64,000 nucleotides of DNA from NCBI GenBank assembly GCA_949948985.1, contig CATLIG010000003.1, forward strand, positions 1 through 64,000. The letters are read 5' to 3'. The notes beneath the pieces are model-generated. The model was not told where the DNA came from and did not search any database. It worked only from the letters and a program-made list of their open reading frames with translations. A program made the translations under genes and the position numbers. The first letter of the stretch is position 1. Every line of letters begins with the position of its first letter. This document shows, one piece after another, positions 7,996-16,573 of the stretch. The stretch comes from an uncultured Clostridia bacterium (GTDB lineage: Bacteria; Bacillota; Clostridia; Lachnospirales; CAG-274).

Positions 7996-9468
7996 TTAAA
8001 ACAAAGTATCAAATAATTTTGTTTCTGTCGTTTTATTGTTAAAAGCGTTTTCAATTATATCTTTTGACGTTTTACGTATTATTTCTTCGTGTGACGAGCC
8101 GTCAGTCACAGATACGCTGATATTATCCGCTCCGGCTTTCGGCAGGTCATCATTTTCGGTTCCGTCAAAGCCTTGTATGTTTTCCCATTTGTATGCCGTA
8201 TAGTCCAAAAGATGGTAATTTATTTTGTTGCCGAAAGAAATACAGTTTTCAGCGAATAAAGAAGCTCCTGAATTGTTTTTGTCAAAACCATATTTCTCGT
8301 GGTCAAAAGCTATACAGTTTTTCGTATATCTAAGGGAATTAGGCTGTGTGAATTTACTTCCAAATTTAAATCCGTTGGGATTTCCTCCCCAGTTTTCCAC
8401 AAATTCACTTATTGTAAATTCGCCTTTTGATGTTGGTATTTTTACGGAACCGAAAATATTGTCAAGCTCTTTACAATAATTCTCAAAAGACGCCGATAAG
8501 GTACATATGGTTTTATCTTTATAGGCTTTTACAAAATCATTATATACTCCTTCGGGGGAGATTGCTTTTAATCTTCTTATAAAAGGAAGATTTTCGTCAA
8601 GTGAAACACCGCTTATATAGTCGGTATAACCTATAGCGTTTTTAGCTGTTCCGTTGTTCCAGCACATACAATTTTCATAGTCGTTTCTATATGTCCAGTA
8701 TCCGCCTACAGCCTGAAATTCCTCACTTAAATCTTTTAGTTCTTTATCAAAGCTGTCCCAAGCGTCATCGCTGTTTTCCCACGCATAACAGTCTTTAAAA
8801 ACATTTCTGTTTTCTAAAATCTCAAAAAGGTCGGTGGTTTTTGACGGCCCGGCGCCAAGTTTTATGGCAAATCCGTCAGCGTTTCCTCCCAATGTGAACA
8901 CATCGCAGTTTCTATAGCTGTATACACTCTTTATTATACTTCCTCTGGCGCCTCCTGTTATTTGAAGTCCGCTGTCGTTGTTATAGCGCAGAATACAGTT
9001 TGTGACTTTATTATTAAGAGCTTTCGTTCCTTTTATAAGAATTCCGTTGTCGTGGCCTTTTTCAATTATAAGGTTTTTAACTTCATTATCAGGACCGCTT
9101 ATTCTTACGGCAACGTCTTTATCGGAGGATTTTCCTTTTACTATATCATTTTCACCTTTCATATTCTCAAAATTAAGAACGGGGAGTTTTCCGTCTTCTG
9201 ACGGTACACCTATAAGAGATTGATTTGAACCGGAAAGCTGTATTCCGTCTTTCATTTCAATGGAATTCATTATGTAAATTTTTTCATCTTTGTTATTTAT
9301 CGCTTCAGATAATTCGTCATATGTAGTAACCGCTGTGCCGTCGGAAACTGAGAAATTCTGCTCATATACATTTGGAGAGGATATATTGTCAGCAAAAGCG
9401 GACATGGTATACGTACCTGAGCAAATGGAAATAAGTGTTAAAAGTGCGAGAGCTTTCTTATATTTCAT
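7996..9468 (-). CDS. Secreted pectate lyase, family PL9
   Basis: A 490-residue exported enzyme that cleaves polygalacturonate by beta-elimination. The signal peptide is MKYKKALALLTLISICSGTY and onward, ending near SAFA. A right-handed parallel beta-helix follows, with the PL9 pattern NADGFAIKLGAG and, further on, CYAWENSDDAWDSFD, which carries the calcium and catalytic region seen in PL9 enzymes. The start is placed at 9468 because GGAGG lies just upstream; an earlier in-frame ATG at 9510 has no such site. A sigma-A promoter is visible at 9603-9631. It belongs to the pectin regulon by content; no regulator gene is adjacent. Confidence 0.9.
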   Translation of the reverse strand: MKYKKALALLTLISICSGTYTMSAFADNISSPNVYEQNFSVSDGTAVTTYDELSEAINNKDEKIYIMNSIEMKDGIQLSGSNQSLIGVPSEDGKLPVLNFENMKGENDIVKGKSSDKDVAVRISGPDNEVKNLIIEKGHDNGILIKGTKALNNKVTNCILRYNNDSGLQITGGARGSIIKSVYSYRNCDVFTLGGNADGFAIKLGAGPSKTTDLFEILENRNVFKDCYAWENSDDAWDSFDKELKDLSEEFQAVGGYWTYRNDYENCMCWNNGTAKNAIGYTDYISGVSLDENLPFIRRLKAISPEGVYNDFVKAYKDKTICTLSASFENYCKELDNIFGSVKIPTSKGEFTISEFVENWGGNPNGFKFGSKFTQPNSLRYTKNCIAFDHEKYGFDKNNSGASLFAENCISFGNKINYHLLDYTAYKWENIQGFDGTENDDLPKAGADNISVSVTDGSSHEEIIRKTSKDIIENAFNNKTTETKLFDTLF

Positions 9469-9602
9469 AAAATTAACCTCCTTTAAATTATGGAAAAGTA
9501 TAAAATTCATATGCCATACCGATTATATTTAATATATAATAGTCTTTATAAACAGCGGCATACATTTGTTTTTCGGAATATTTGTATAATTTATATAATT
9601 TT

Positions 9603-9631
9603 ATTTTAATTGATATTTTACTTATTGTCAA
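9603..9631 (-). promoter_or_regulatory. Sigma-A promoter of the PL9 gene
   Basis: On the minus strand TTGACA (9626-9631) and TAAAAT (9603-9608) are spaced by exactly 17 bases, about 140 bases before the PL9 start. Confidence 0.65.
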
Positions 9632-9644
9632 TATACAGACTTAT

Positions 9645-9808
9645 TATAGTCAATCAACTTAAAAATAAGTAAGTTAGGCGGCTAAAAATCCTTTTTCCAG
9701 TGTTGCCGTCGGTCGGCATAGGCAGTCGGCTATGCTCTCCCTCCGCCGCCTTGCAAAAATAATTTTTAACTCGCCTCCTTTTTCTCATTTTCAAGTTGAT
9801 TGACTATA
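9645..9808. repeat. Family 1 palindromic repeat, full length
   Basis: A 164-bp copy with intact ends, nearly identical to the copy at 5383 across the centre. It lies between the divergent PL9 and CE12 genes, just outside both promoters. Confidence 0.85.
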
Positions 9809-9895
9809 AACATCTTTAGAAATTTTACAGCAATTTCAAGTTTTGAAAGATATCTGACTATAAAGTGGCATTATGTATTTTATTGTAATTGGTAC

Positions 9896-9924
9896 TTGAA
9901 ATTAAAAATATATGGATGTATAAT
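9896..9924 (+). promoter_or_regulatory. Sigma-A promoter of the CE12 gene
   Basis: TTGAAA at 9896-9901 and TATAAT at 9919-9924 with a 17-base spacer. This implies a leader of about 250 bases before the CE12 start. Confidence 0.65.
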
Positions 9925-9971
9925 ATTATTGTAAATACTATATAAGGAAAGTCTGATTAATTTGTAATAAA

Positions 9972-10094
9972 TCGTGTTTTTATGTTATACATTAACTAAC
10001 ACGAACAAACCTCTTTTTTTAATTTTCAGGAATAGTAAACTATTCCTGAAAAGAAATAAAGGAAACTCTGATTTATCAGAGTTTCCTTATTTCT
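9972..10094 (+). promoter_or_regulatory. Structured leader of the CE12 gene: three hairpins
   Basis: Hairpin 1 pairs TCGTGTT (9972) with AACACGA (9998) and is followed closely by a T-run (10014-10020). Hairpin 2 pairs CAGGAATAGT (10027) with ACTATTCCTG (10039). Hairpin 3 is a stem of about 20 bp (10052-10094) around CTCTGATTTATCAGAG. A transcript from the promoter at 9896 would contain all three. They may attenuate or stabilise the message; no known riboswitch class was recognised. Confidence 0.5.
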
Positions 10095-10180
10095 CTTTAT
10101 TTTATAAGATTTACTATGAGTTAAATCAAGTTCCGAAATGTATTTATATTTATAAATTTTTAAAGTTAGGAGGGTTTTTT

Positions 10181-13100
10181 TTGAAATTTAAAAAAATGTT
10201 AGCGGCAATGACATCATTTATAATGACGGTTTCCGCAATGCCGACGGCAGGCGTTTTTGCCGATAATATGGTTTTGGCGGCAGATGCGGAGGTAAACGCT
10301 GAAATTTCAGGGGATAATACTGTTGTTAGTTTAAACGGTGTTGAAAACGGCACTATTATTGCTGTGAAATACGACAAAGGAAAGTTTGCTGATATGAGAA
10401 TGGCAGATGTGACAGGAAACAGTGTAACTATAAATAATTTTAAAGCGGATTCCGTTTTTGTATGGGATTCTCTTGATGGTATGAAACCTATGGTAAATAA
10501 TGTGTCTGTAAAGAAACAAGGTTTTGAGGCGGATTTTACAAAAATGTCCGCGGTACCAGTATACAGCAAAGAAAGCGGTCAGGGATTTGTGACTGTATCC
10601 GGAGCCATTATGCCGTCAGGATATGAAAGAAAGGTTGCAGGTTCGGACAAAATAAACATTTCAGAAAACGGAGCGGAAATAACAGAGAACGGAAGCGGAG
10701 CTTATCTTAAAGCGCTGCCAAGCGGCGCAAGTATTGGAAGCGACGATGACGACCACAATTATGGCGGTCTTATTTACAGATTTGACACAGGCGCTCCGGG
10801 AGCTTATCATATTGAGGTTGAGGCGGCAGGTACTTCCGCAGATACATCAATAGCTCCCACAGGTATGGAAGCGGGCAGACTTACAGGTACTTCAGCGTGG
10901 GATGTTGCGGGGCTTGTAAACAGAGAAACCTCTGCTAAATGGGAAGCTTCCAAATGGTCATATGATTTTGCGACAGGCGAGGATTTTATTGAGATTGAGA
11001 TTGAGCCTAAAGCTATGGCGGCGGCTGATAAACCTCAGACGGTAGGTGTGAAATCAATCAAAATTACTCCTATTGATGTAAACGCAAAAGGAGATAAGCC
11101 TACTATACATATTCTGGGAGATTCTACTCAAAAGACATATACATTCTTATCAAGTATAAGTTCTTGGGGCCAGACTCTTACAGATTATTTTGACCATGAC
11201 AAAGTAAATGTCGTGAATTACTCAACAGGCGGACGAGCAATGAAAGCCAATTATTTTGAGGGAAGATTTGACGACGTTTTACTTAGAGGAAAAGCGGGAG
11301 ATTATGTGTTTATACATTCCGCTCATAATGATGAAACGGGTGTATCAGCTAAAAACAATAACAAACCTGCCCGTTTTGTAAGAGGATGTCAATATGGTAC
11401 TTTAGCGGAAAACGATGATTTATACAACAAATGGCTTGATATGTATGTTTCCGCTGTAAAGGCAAGAGGTATGACTCCTGTACTTGTTACGGCTATGCCA
11501 AGAACCGGAAACGGAAGATATTCTGAAAGCTCAAGCAAGCCTAACGGATTTAACCCTGATTCTCCGAAAAATTTAAGAGAAAAAGCGAAGAGTGACAGCG
11601 AGGTAGGTCTTGTAGAACTTTACAGCGGCGCTAAAGCGTATATCGACAAGCTCGACGCTGAGGAAATAAACGGTATTTACAATAGTGTTGAGGCGGGAGA
11701 AAGTCCGTCAAATGAAAAAGACAGTACCGCTAACGGAAATAAAGGAGATGGCACTCATTACCGTGAGTCCGCATCAAGACAGTGGTGCCGTATCATGCTT
11801 CAGGATATGTACGACCAGTCTGTAGCTAATACTGATACTTATACGGATAAAAATATTATGACTGCTCTTGTGGAATATATGAAAGAAGACGTAAAAAAGG
11901 CGGCTCAGACTAAAGATTGGTCTAAGGTATTCCCTGAATGCGCTTTAGACGTAAGCGCTGTGGATATTGTTCCGGGAGCTGAAAAACAGGCTAAAGACAA
12001 TTATTACTACAGAGTTGTAATTGAAAAAATGCTTCAGTTAGGCGCTATGAAAAAAGACGCTGACAATAACTTTAAGCCTAATTCAATAATTACTGTAGGT
12101 GAATTTGCCAGAGGTGTGGAAAAAGTGTTAGGTCTTGGGGCCGATTCTCTTACAAGCTATACAAAGACAAAAGCGGAACTTGATGCTTTGGGCGCCGTTG
12201 AAATTCCTGACGGTGATAAAGGAACAACGTCAGCCGCTGTATCTGAGGTAAAAATAGCAGATGATAAAAACGCCGATTTGGCTGCCGGTGAGTTTACTGT
12301 AACCGTTAAACAAAACGAAGGCGGAAAAGTTACAATTTTTAACGAGTCTAAGTTTAAAACGGCTACCGCTGATGTGGAAACAGGAGTTACAGATGGTAAG
12401 GTTATTGCCGACAATGACTACTTTACATTTACAGCTCCCAGTACGCTGAGGGGCAGTGGTAATGACAGCGGTGGAAAATTTAGTGAAAACTCCGCAATAA
12501 CCGGAAATTATTTTGAAACAAGAGTATCAGGTTCAAATGATAGATTTTTTGCTCTGTATGCCGCAAAGGAAACAGGAAAGGTAACAGCTTATATGCGCAG
12601 TGGAGATAACAAAGAATTTTGTTGTGAAAACCTGAATGACAGTAGTAAAATTGTTAAAAAATATCCTACAGACGATGGATCGGCAGGCTCTGGCGCTAAT
12701 GTTTATAAAGCTCTTGAATTTGATGTTGTAAAAGGTGAAACTTATAAGCTTTATACCAGCGGAGGTACAGGAAGATTATTCGGCGTAAGCTTTGCTTCCG
12801 AGCCTGAAAGCAGCGACAGTTCTCTTTTAGTGTCGGCAGGAGAAAAAGTAAGGGTTTTAGTACAAAAAAGCGGTGTGGAATGGCTTCTTGACGGTATTTA
12901 TGTAGACAATGTGAAAGTATCGTCAGAAGAAAGCTATTCTGTAACTATAAGCAAAGACAGCGTGATAGAGGCTAAATTTATTGAAAATCCCGAACCTAAA
13001 CTTGTGGAAACTACAATTATAGCAAGCGATGCTCCTTTGACCCGTGAGGCTATGGGCGCTGTGCTTTATGACGCTTATCTCCTTAAATTCAATAAAAAAG

Positions 13101-13528
13101 AGAACGGCGAATGGAATAAACCATCTTATATGGTTAAGGGAAATTATGAAACTGACGACCCCAATATTGTGGGAACAGGAAGCTCATATTATCCTTTAAG
13201 AGACTGGTCTACTCTTAAAGATTTAAATAATCTTCACGATGGACTTTACGGAAAAGTAAAAGAGGCGTATAACCTAGGTCTTATGAGAACAGACACAAAT
13301 GTTGTAAGAAATCAGGTTTCAAACGGTTCTGATAAGATAGAAGGCAAAATGGAAGTTACAAGAGCAAAAGCGGCTAAAACTCTTAACTTTATGTTTGTTC
13401 TTGGTCAGGACAGCAAAACTGAAAGCCAGGTTCTTCCTGAAGGCAATCTTGCCGTGACTACAGGCACTATAGCTGTTCCTAATGAAAACGCTTCGGCTGT
13501 GCCGGTTGTTGTTGGCAATGGTAATTAA
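10181..13528 (+). CDS. Rhamnogalacturonan acetylesterase (CE12) with C-terminal SLH-like regions
   Basis: An 1115-residue exported protein. The start is a TTG at 10181 with AGGAGG seven bases upstream, giving a signal peptide (LKFKKMLAAMTSFIMTVSAM, cut near VFA). The SGNH hydrolase core begins near residue 313 with GDST. It continues with STGGRAM, HSAHND and DGTHYRE, which supply the catalytic serine, oxyanion residues and histidine of CE12. It would remove acetyl groups from rhamnogalacturonan so that lyases can act. Beyond the core, segments near residues 610-665 (EKMLQLGAMKKD) and 950-1090 (LTREAMGAVLYDAY) look like S-layer homology repeats, suggesting surface attachment; these are diverged. 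An intervening jelly-roll-like region may bind carbohydrate. Confidence 0.85.
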   Translation: MKFKKMLAAMTSFIMTVSAMPTAGVFADNMVLAADAEVNAEISGDNTVVSLNGVENGTIIAVKYDKGKFADMRMADVTGNSVTINNFKADSVFVWDSLDGMKPMVNNVSVKKQGFEADFTKMSAVPVYSKESGQGFVTVSGAIMPSGYERKVAGSDKINISENGAEITENGSGAYLKALPSGASIGSDDDDHNYGGLIYRFDTGAPGAYHIEVEAAGTSADTSIAPTGMEAGRLTGTSAWDVAGLVNRETSAKWEASKWSYDFATGEDFIEIEIEPKAMAAADKPQTVGVKSIKITPIDVNAKGDKPTIHILGDSTQKTYTFLSSISSWGQTLTDYFDHDKVNVVNYSTGGRAMKANYFEGRFDDVLLRGKAGDYVFIHSAHNDETGVSAKNNNKPARFVRGCQYGTLAENDDLYNKWLDMYVSAVKARGMTPVLVTAMPRTGNGRYSESSSKPNGFNPDSPKNLREKAKSDSEVGLVELYSGAKAYIDKLDAEEINGIYNSVEAGESPSNEKDSTANGNKGDGTHYRESASRQWCRIMLQDMYDQSVANTDTYTDKNIMTALVEYMKEDVKKAAQTKDWSKVFPECALDVSAVDIVPGAEKQAKDNYYYRVVIEKMLQLGAMKKDADNNFKPNSIITVGEFARGVEKVLGLGADSLTSYTKTKAELDALGAVEIPDGDKGTTSAAVSEVKIADDKNADLAAGEFTVTVKQNEGGKVTIFNESKFKTATADVETGVTDGKVIADNDYFTFTAPSTLRGSGNDSGGKFSENSAITGNYFETRVSGSNDRFFALYAAKETGKVTAYMRSGDNKEFCCENLNDSSKIVKKYPTDDGSAGSGANVYKALEFDVVKGETYKLYTSGGTGRLFGVSFASEPESSDSSLLVSAGEKVRVLVQKSGVEWLLDGIYVDNVKVSSEESYSVTISKDSVIEAKFIENPEPKLVETTIIASDAPLTREAMGAVLYDAYLLKFNKKENGEWNKPSYMVKGNYETDDPNIVGTGSSYYPLRDWSTLKDLNNLHDGLYGKVKEAYNLGLMRTDTNVVRNQVSNGSDKIEGKMEVTRAKAAKTLNFMFVLGQDSKTESQVLPEGNLAVTTGTIAVPNENASAVPVVVGNGN

Positions 13529-13582
13529 TATTAACCGGTATATTAAAAAATTAGATTAAAGTTTACTAAAATCACACACATA

Positions 13583-13623
13583 GGAAAATCCCTTACGTAT
13601 AAACGTGAGGGGTTTTCTTTTGT
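13583..13623 (+). terminator. Terminator after the CE12 gene
   Basis: A hairpin pairing GAAAATCCCTTACG with CGTGAGGGGTTTTC, followed by TTTT, about 60 bases after the CE12 stop. Confidence 0.75.
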
Positions 13624-13645
13624 CTTGGCTGTATACCGGAATTGT

Positions 13646-13808
13646 TATAGTCAATCAACTTGAAAATGAGAAAAAGGAGGCGAGCTAAAAATTATTTTTG
13701 CAAGGCGGCAAAGGTGAGCATAGCCGACTGCCTATGCCGACAGACGGCAACGCGGCAAAAAGGATTTTTAACCGCCGAACTTACTTATTTTTGAGTTGAT
13801 TGACCATA
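13646..13808. repeat. Family 1 palindromic repeat, full length, opposite orientation
   Basis: A 163-bp copy whose interior is the reverse of the copies at 5383 and 9645. The right end has one change (GACCATA). It is located between the CE12 and chemoreceptor genes. Confidence 0.85.
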
Positions 13809-13954
13809 TAAAGTTTTGAAAGAAGCTTGCTTTATGAATAGCAGGTCTATTCAATTTTTGTTGAAGTTTTACTATTGTTTTGTAATTATGTTTTGGATAT
13901 AATATATATGTGACAAATTTTGTGATGTTATTTTTTATATAGGAGGAAAGCTGA

Positions 13955-15931
13955 ATGCAAAATAATAATACTAAAAAAAGCATCAAAGGAAAAATAATAG
14001 GCTATACAACGGTTGTTATTGTTTTGATTATAGTAGTATCTGCTCTTATTATGACATTTTCAATGAGTTATTTGACGGATACTATTCTTTTGGATACTCT
14101 TCAGCCTATGGTAAAGGAGTCAGCGAAAACAGTTGAAAGCAACATACATATATTAGCCGACAGAATGATGAGTATAGCGGAGGATAGACGTTTTACAGAT
14201 GAAAGTACGGAATATGAGAAAAACTGCCGTGAAGTGATTAGAGATGCTCAGGAAATTTATGAATTTTACGCTATAGGATTATATGATAAAAACGGAAAAA
14301 TTTTTGTAGGCGAGGGAGATGTTTTAAACGATATAAGCTCTGAAAAAATATTTGACTATCTTAAAGAAACGGATAATCTGTCTGTGGGAGAATCAACTGT
14401 TTTTAACGATAATCTTGGTATTACGATGGGTATGCCTGTAAAAATAAACAAAGAAACGGCATTTTATTTAGTCGGCGTGTATAAATACGACGCTCTTAAC
14501 GATGTTCTTATAAATATAAATATAGGTCAGTCTGGTCATGCTGTCATTGTTGATAATGCAGGCGTAATTGTGGGATATAAAAATCAGGAAACTGTAAAGT
14601 CACTTAAAAACATATTTGAAAACTGTTCTGATTCTGAAAAAGAAGTATATAATCGCATAATAAAAAATGAAACAGGCTCGGCACAGGCTATTGTAAATGA
14701 CGAGAGTACTTTTCTTGCATTTGCTCCAATTAGAGGAACTCACTGGTCACTTTTTATCAGAATGCCTCAGAAAGATTATTCTTATATGACATATAAGGCG
14801 GTAGCGATTGTTATTATATTTGCTGTAATTATGACTGTAATAGCTTTATTGAGTATATATAAGCTGTCAAAATCAATTTCGATTTCTGTAAATAAAGCCA
14901 CAAAAAGAATTGTTGGACTTGCAGAGGGAGATTTAAAAACAGAGGTTGAGATTGTAAACTCAAAAGACGAAATGGAGTTACTTACATCATCTCTGCGTTC
15001 TACGGTCTTGGGAATGAATTATTATATGTCTGAAATAAAAAGAGTGCTTTCGGATATTTCATCGGGAAACCTTGATGTAAATATTACAGGTGAATATAAA
15101 GGGGATTTTATTGTGGTAAAAAATTCTCTTTCACACATTGCCGATTCATTAAACAATACAATGCAAATGATAAAAGAGCTTACGGGAAGATTGTTTGAAA
15201 CAGCCGATAACCTTGACAGCGAGTTTGAAAGACTACATATCGTATCAATAAAGCAGAACGATTCGGCGGAAAAGCTTGTGGAAGAGGTAGTAGCTGTTAC
15301 ACAGAATATCGAAAGTGTTTCTGAAAGTTCTGAAAACACAAAAGAGAGAGTAGCTGAAATTACCGAAAAAATAAAAAGAAACAGCAACTGTATGAATCTC
15401 CTTTCAAACGCTATGGACGATATAAGTAAAAATGCCGAAAGTATTACAAGTATAAGCAAAGCTATCGGAGATATTGCTTTTCAAACTGAAATTTTATCTT
15501 TAAACGCTTCTGTTGAGGCGGCAAGAGCAGGCGAATACGGAAAAGGTTTTTCGGTTGTTGCGGAAGAGGTGAAAAAACTCGCTTCTCAAAGTACAGAGGC
15601 GGCAAAATACAGTACCGATATGATTAATGAAATTTATAAGACTATTTCAAACGGCGTTGAGCTTATGAAAGAAGCTGTTGTTTCTTTGGAGGAAATTTCA
15701 AGTCTTTCAAAGGTGATTGAGGATACTACGGAGGATTTGGATGAAAATGTAAACACTCAAAAAAATTCTCTTGAAAATATAGCTGACAATATAGAAAGTA
15801 TTTCTCAAATTGCTGATGAAAACCTTAGAAATTCAGAAGCTGCCAAAAAATTCAGTACTCAGATTTCAAATGAGGCAAATCAGCTTTATAATGTTATTAA
15901 TAAATTTAATCTGAAAGGGGACGGAAAGTAA
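13955..15931 (+). CDS. Methyl-accepting chemotaxis protein with Cache-type sensor
   Basis: A 658-residue transmembrane receptor. TM1 is near residues 12-35 and an extracellular sensor of about 240 residues follows. The sensor contains [14 protein letters not shown] and [14 protein letters not shown], typical of Cache domains that bind small ligands. TM2 is near 283-303, then a HAMP linker, then a cytoplasmic signalling coiled coil. The coil tip contains [30 protein letters not shown], the site that contacts CheA/CheW. AGGAGG precedes the ATG. It overlaps the next gene by one base. The neighbouring pectin genes suggest a sugar or uronate ligand, but this is not shown by the sequence. Confidence 0.9.
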   Translation: MQNNNTKKSIKGKIIGYTTVVIVLIIVVSALIMTFSMSYLTDTILLDTLQPMVKESAKTVESNIHILADRMMSIAEDRRFTDESTEYEKNCREVIRDAQEIYEFYAIGLYDKNGKIFVGEGDVLNDISSEKIFDYLKETDNLSVGESTVFNDNLGITMGMPVKINKETAFYLVGVYKYDALNDVLININIGQSGHAVIVDNAGVIVGYKNQETVKSLKNIFENCSDSEKEVYNRIIKNETGSAQAIVNDESTFLAFAPIRGTHWSLFIRMPQKDYSYMTYKAVAIVIIFAVIMTVIALLSIYKLSKSISISVNKATKRIVGLAEGDLKTEVEIVNSKDEMELLTSSLRSTVLGMNYYMSEIKRVLSDISSGNLDVNITGEYKGDFIVVKNSLSHIADSLNNTMQMIKELTGRLFETADNLDSEFERLHIVSIKQNDSAEKLVEEVVAVTQNIESVSESSENTKERVAEITEKIKRNSNCMNLLSNAMDDISKNAESITSISKAIGDIAFQTEILSLNASVEAARAGEYGKGFSVVAEEVKKLASQSTEAAKYSTDMINEIYKTISNGVELMKEAVVSLEEISSLSKVIEDTTEDLDENVNTQKNSLENIADNIESISQIADENLRNSEAAKKFSTQISNEANQLYNVINKFNLKGDGK

Positions 15932-16389
15932 TGAAAAAGGCATTTTTATTTGGATATATTATTATTTTATGTTTTTTCGCATCCGGCTGCTCAGATGAAA
16001 AAACACTGAAAGACGGATATTATACGGCTGAAATGGAAAATTATTCTTTTGGCTGGAAGGAATTTGTTACGATAACTGTTAAAAATAATAAAATTGAGGC
16101 TGTTGAGTATAACGCGAGAAACTCAAGCGGTTTTATAAAAAGCTGGGATAACGCTTATATGAGAAATATGAACGGCATTTCGGGAACATATCCCAACAAA
16201 TATACAAGGGAATATGCAAATCAGTTGTTTGAGAAACAGAATTATGAAAGCATTGATACAATAAGCGGAGCGACAAGTTCGGGAGAGAATTTTAAACTTT
16301 TGGCTAAAGCGGTTACTGAACAAGCTCAAAAAGGTGATTCAAGCGTTATATATGTACAGGGAAAAAATTTTGAGGAAGAAGGAGAATAA
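15931..16389 (+). CDS. FMN-binding lipoprotein
   Basis: A 152-residue lipoprotein: hydrophobic leader, then the lipobox ASGC (Cys near residue 20), then an FMN_bind domain. SGATSS near residue 111 matches the motif where a flavin transferase (ApbE) attaches FMN covalently to threonine. Such proteins take part in extracytoplasmic electron transfer in Firmicutes. The ATG overlaps the stop of the chemoreceptor gene (TAATG), so the two are translationally coupled, an uncommon pairing that may mean a redox-linked sensing role. No ApbE gene is in the window. Confidence 0.8.
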   Translation: MKKAFLFGYIIILCFFASGCSDEKTLKDGYYTAEMENYSFGWKEFVTITVKNNKIEAVEYNARNSSGFIKSWDNAYMRNMNGISGTYPNKYTREYANQLFEKQNYESIDTISGATSSGENFKLLAKAVTEQAQKGDSSVIYVQGKNFEEEGE

Positions 16390-16392
16390 TAG

Positions 16393-16470
16393 GTTTAGTC
16401 AGATAACTTGAAGGTGAGCAAAAGCAAACAGTATGAAAATTATTTTTTTCAAGGTGTGTATGGTGTTTCG
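16393..16470. repeat. Degenerate family 1 repeat, left part
   Basis: TAGTCAGATAACTTGAAGGTGAG resembles the family 1 left end, and the following AAATTATTTTTTTCAAGG resembles its inner part. The right end is missing. Confidence 0.4.
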
Positions 16471-16505
16471 TAGTTTTATTTTCATATATGCCCTGTTTGT
16501 AATTA

Positions 16506-16534
16506 TTGACAAAAATATTTGTATATAATAAAAT
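16506..16534 (+). promoter_or_regulatory. Sigma-A promoter before the ankyrin-GH43 gene
   Basis: TTGACA at 16506-16511 and TAAAAT at 16529-16534, with a 17-base spacer, about 40 bases before the start codon. Confidence 0.6.
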
Positions 16535-16573
16535 AAAACTATAATAATTTACAAGAAGGAAGTGCGGTTGTTT

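Noticed and set aside
9002-9223. Plus-strand frames inside the PL9 gene
   Set aside because: They lie antisense to a gene with clear family motifs and lack start signals.
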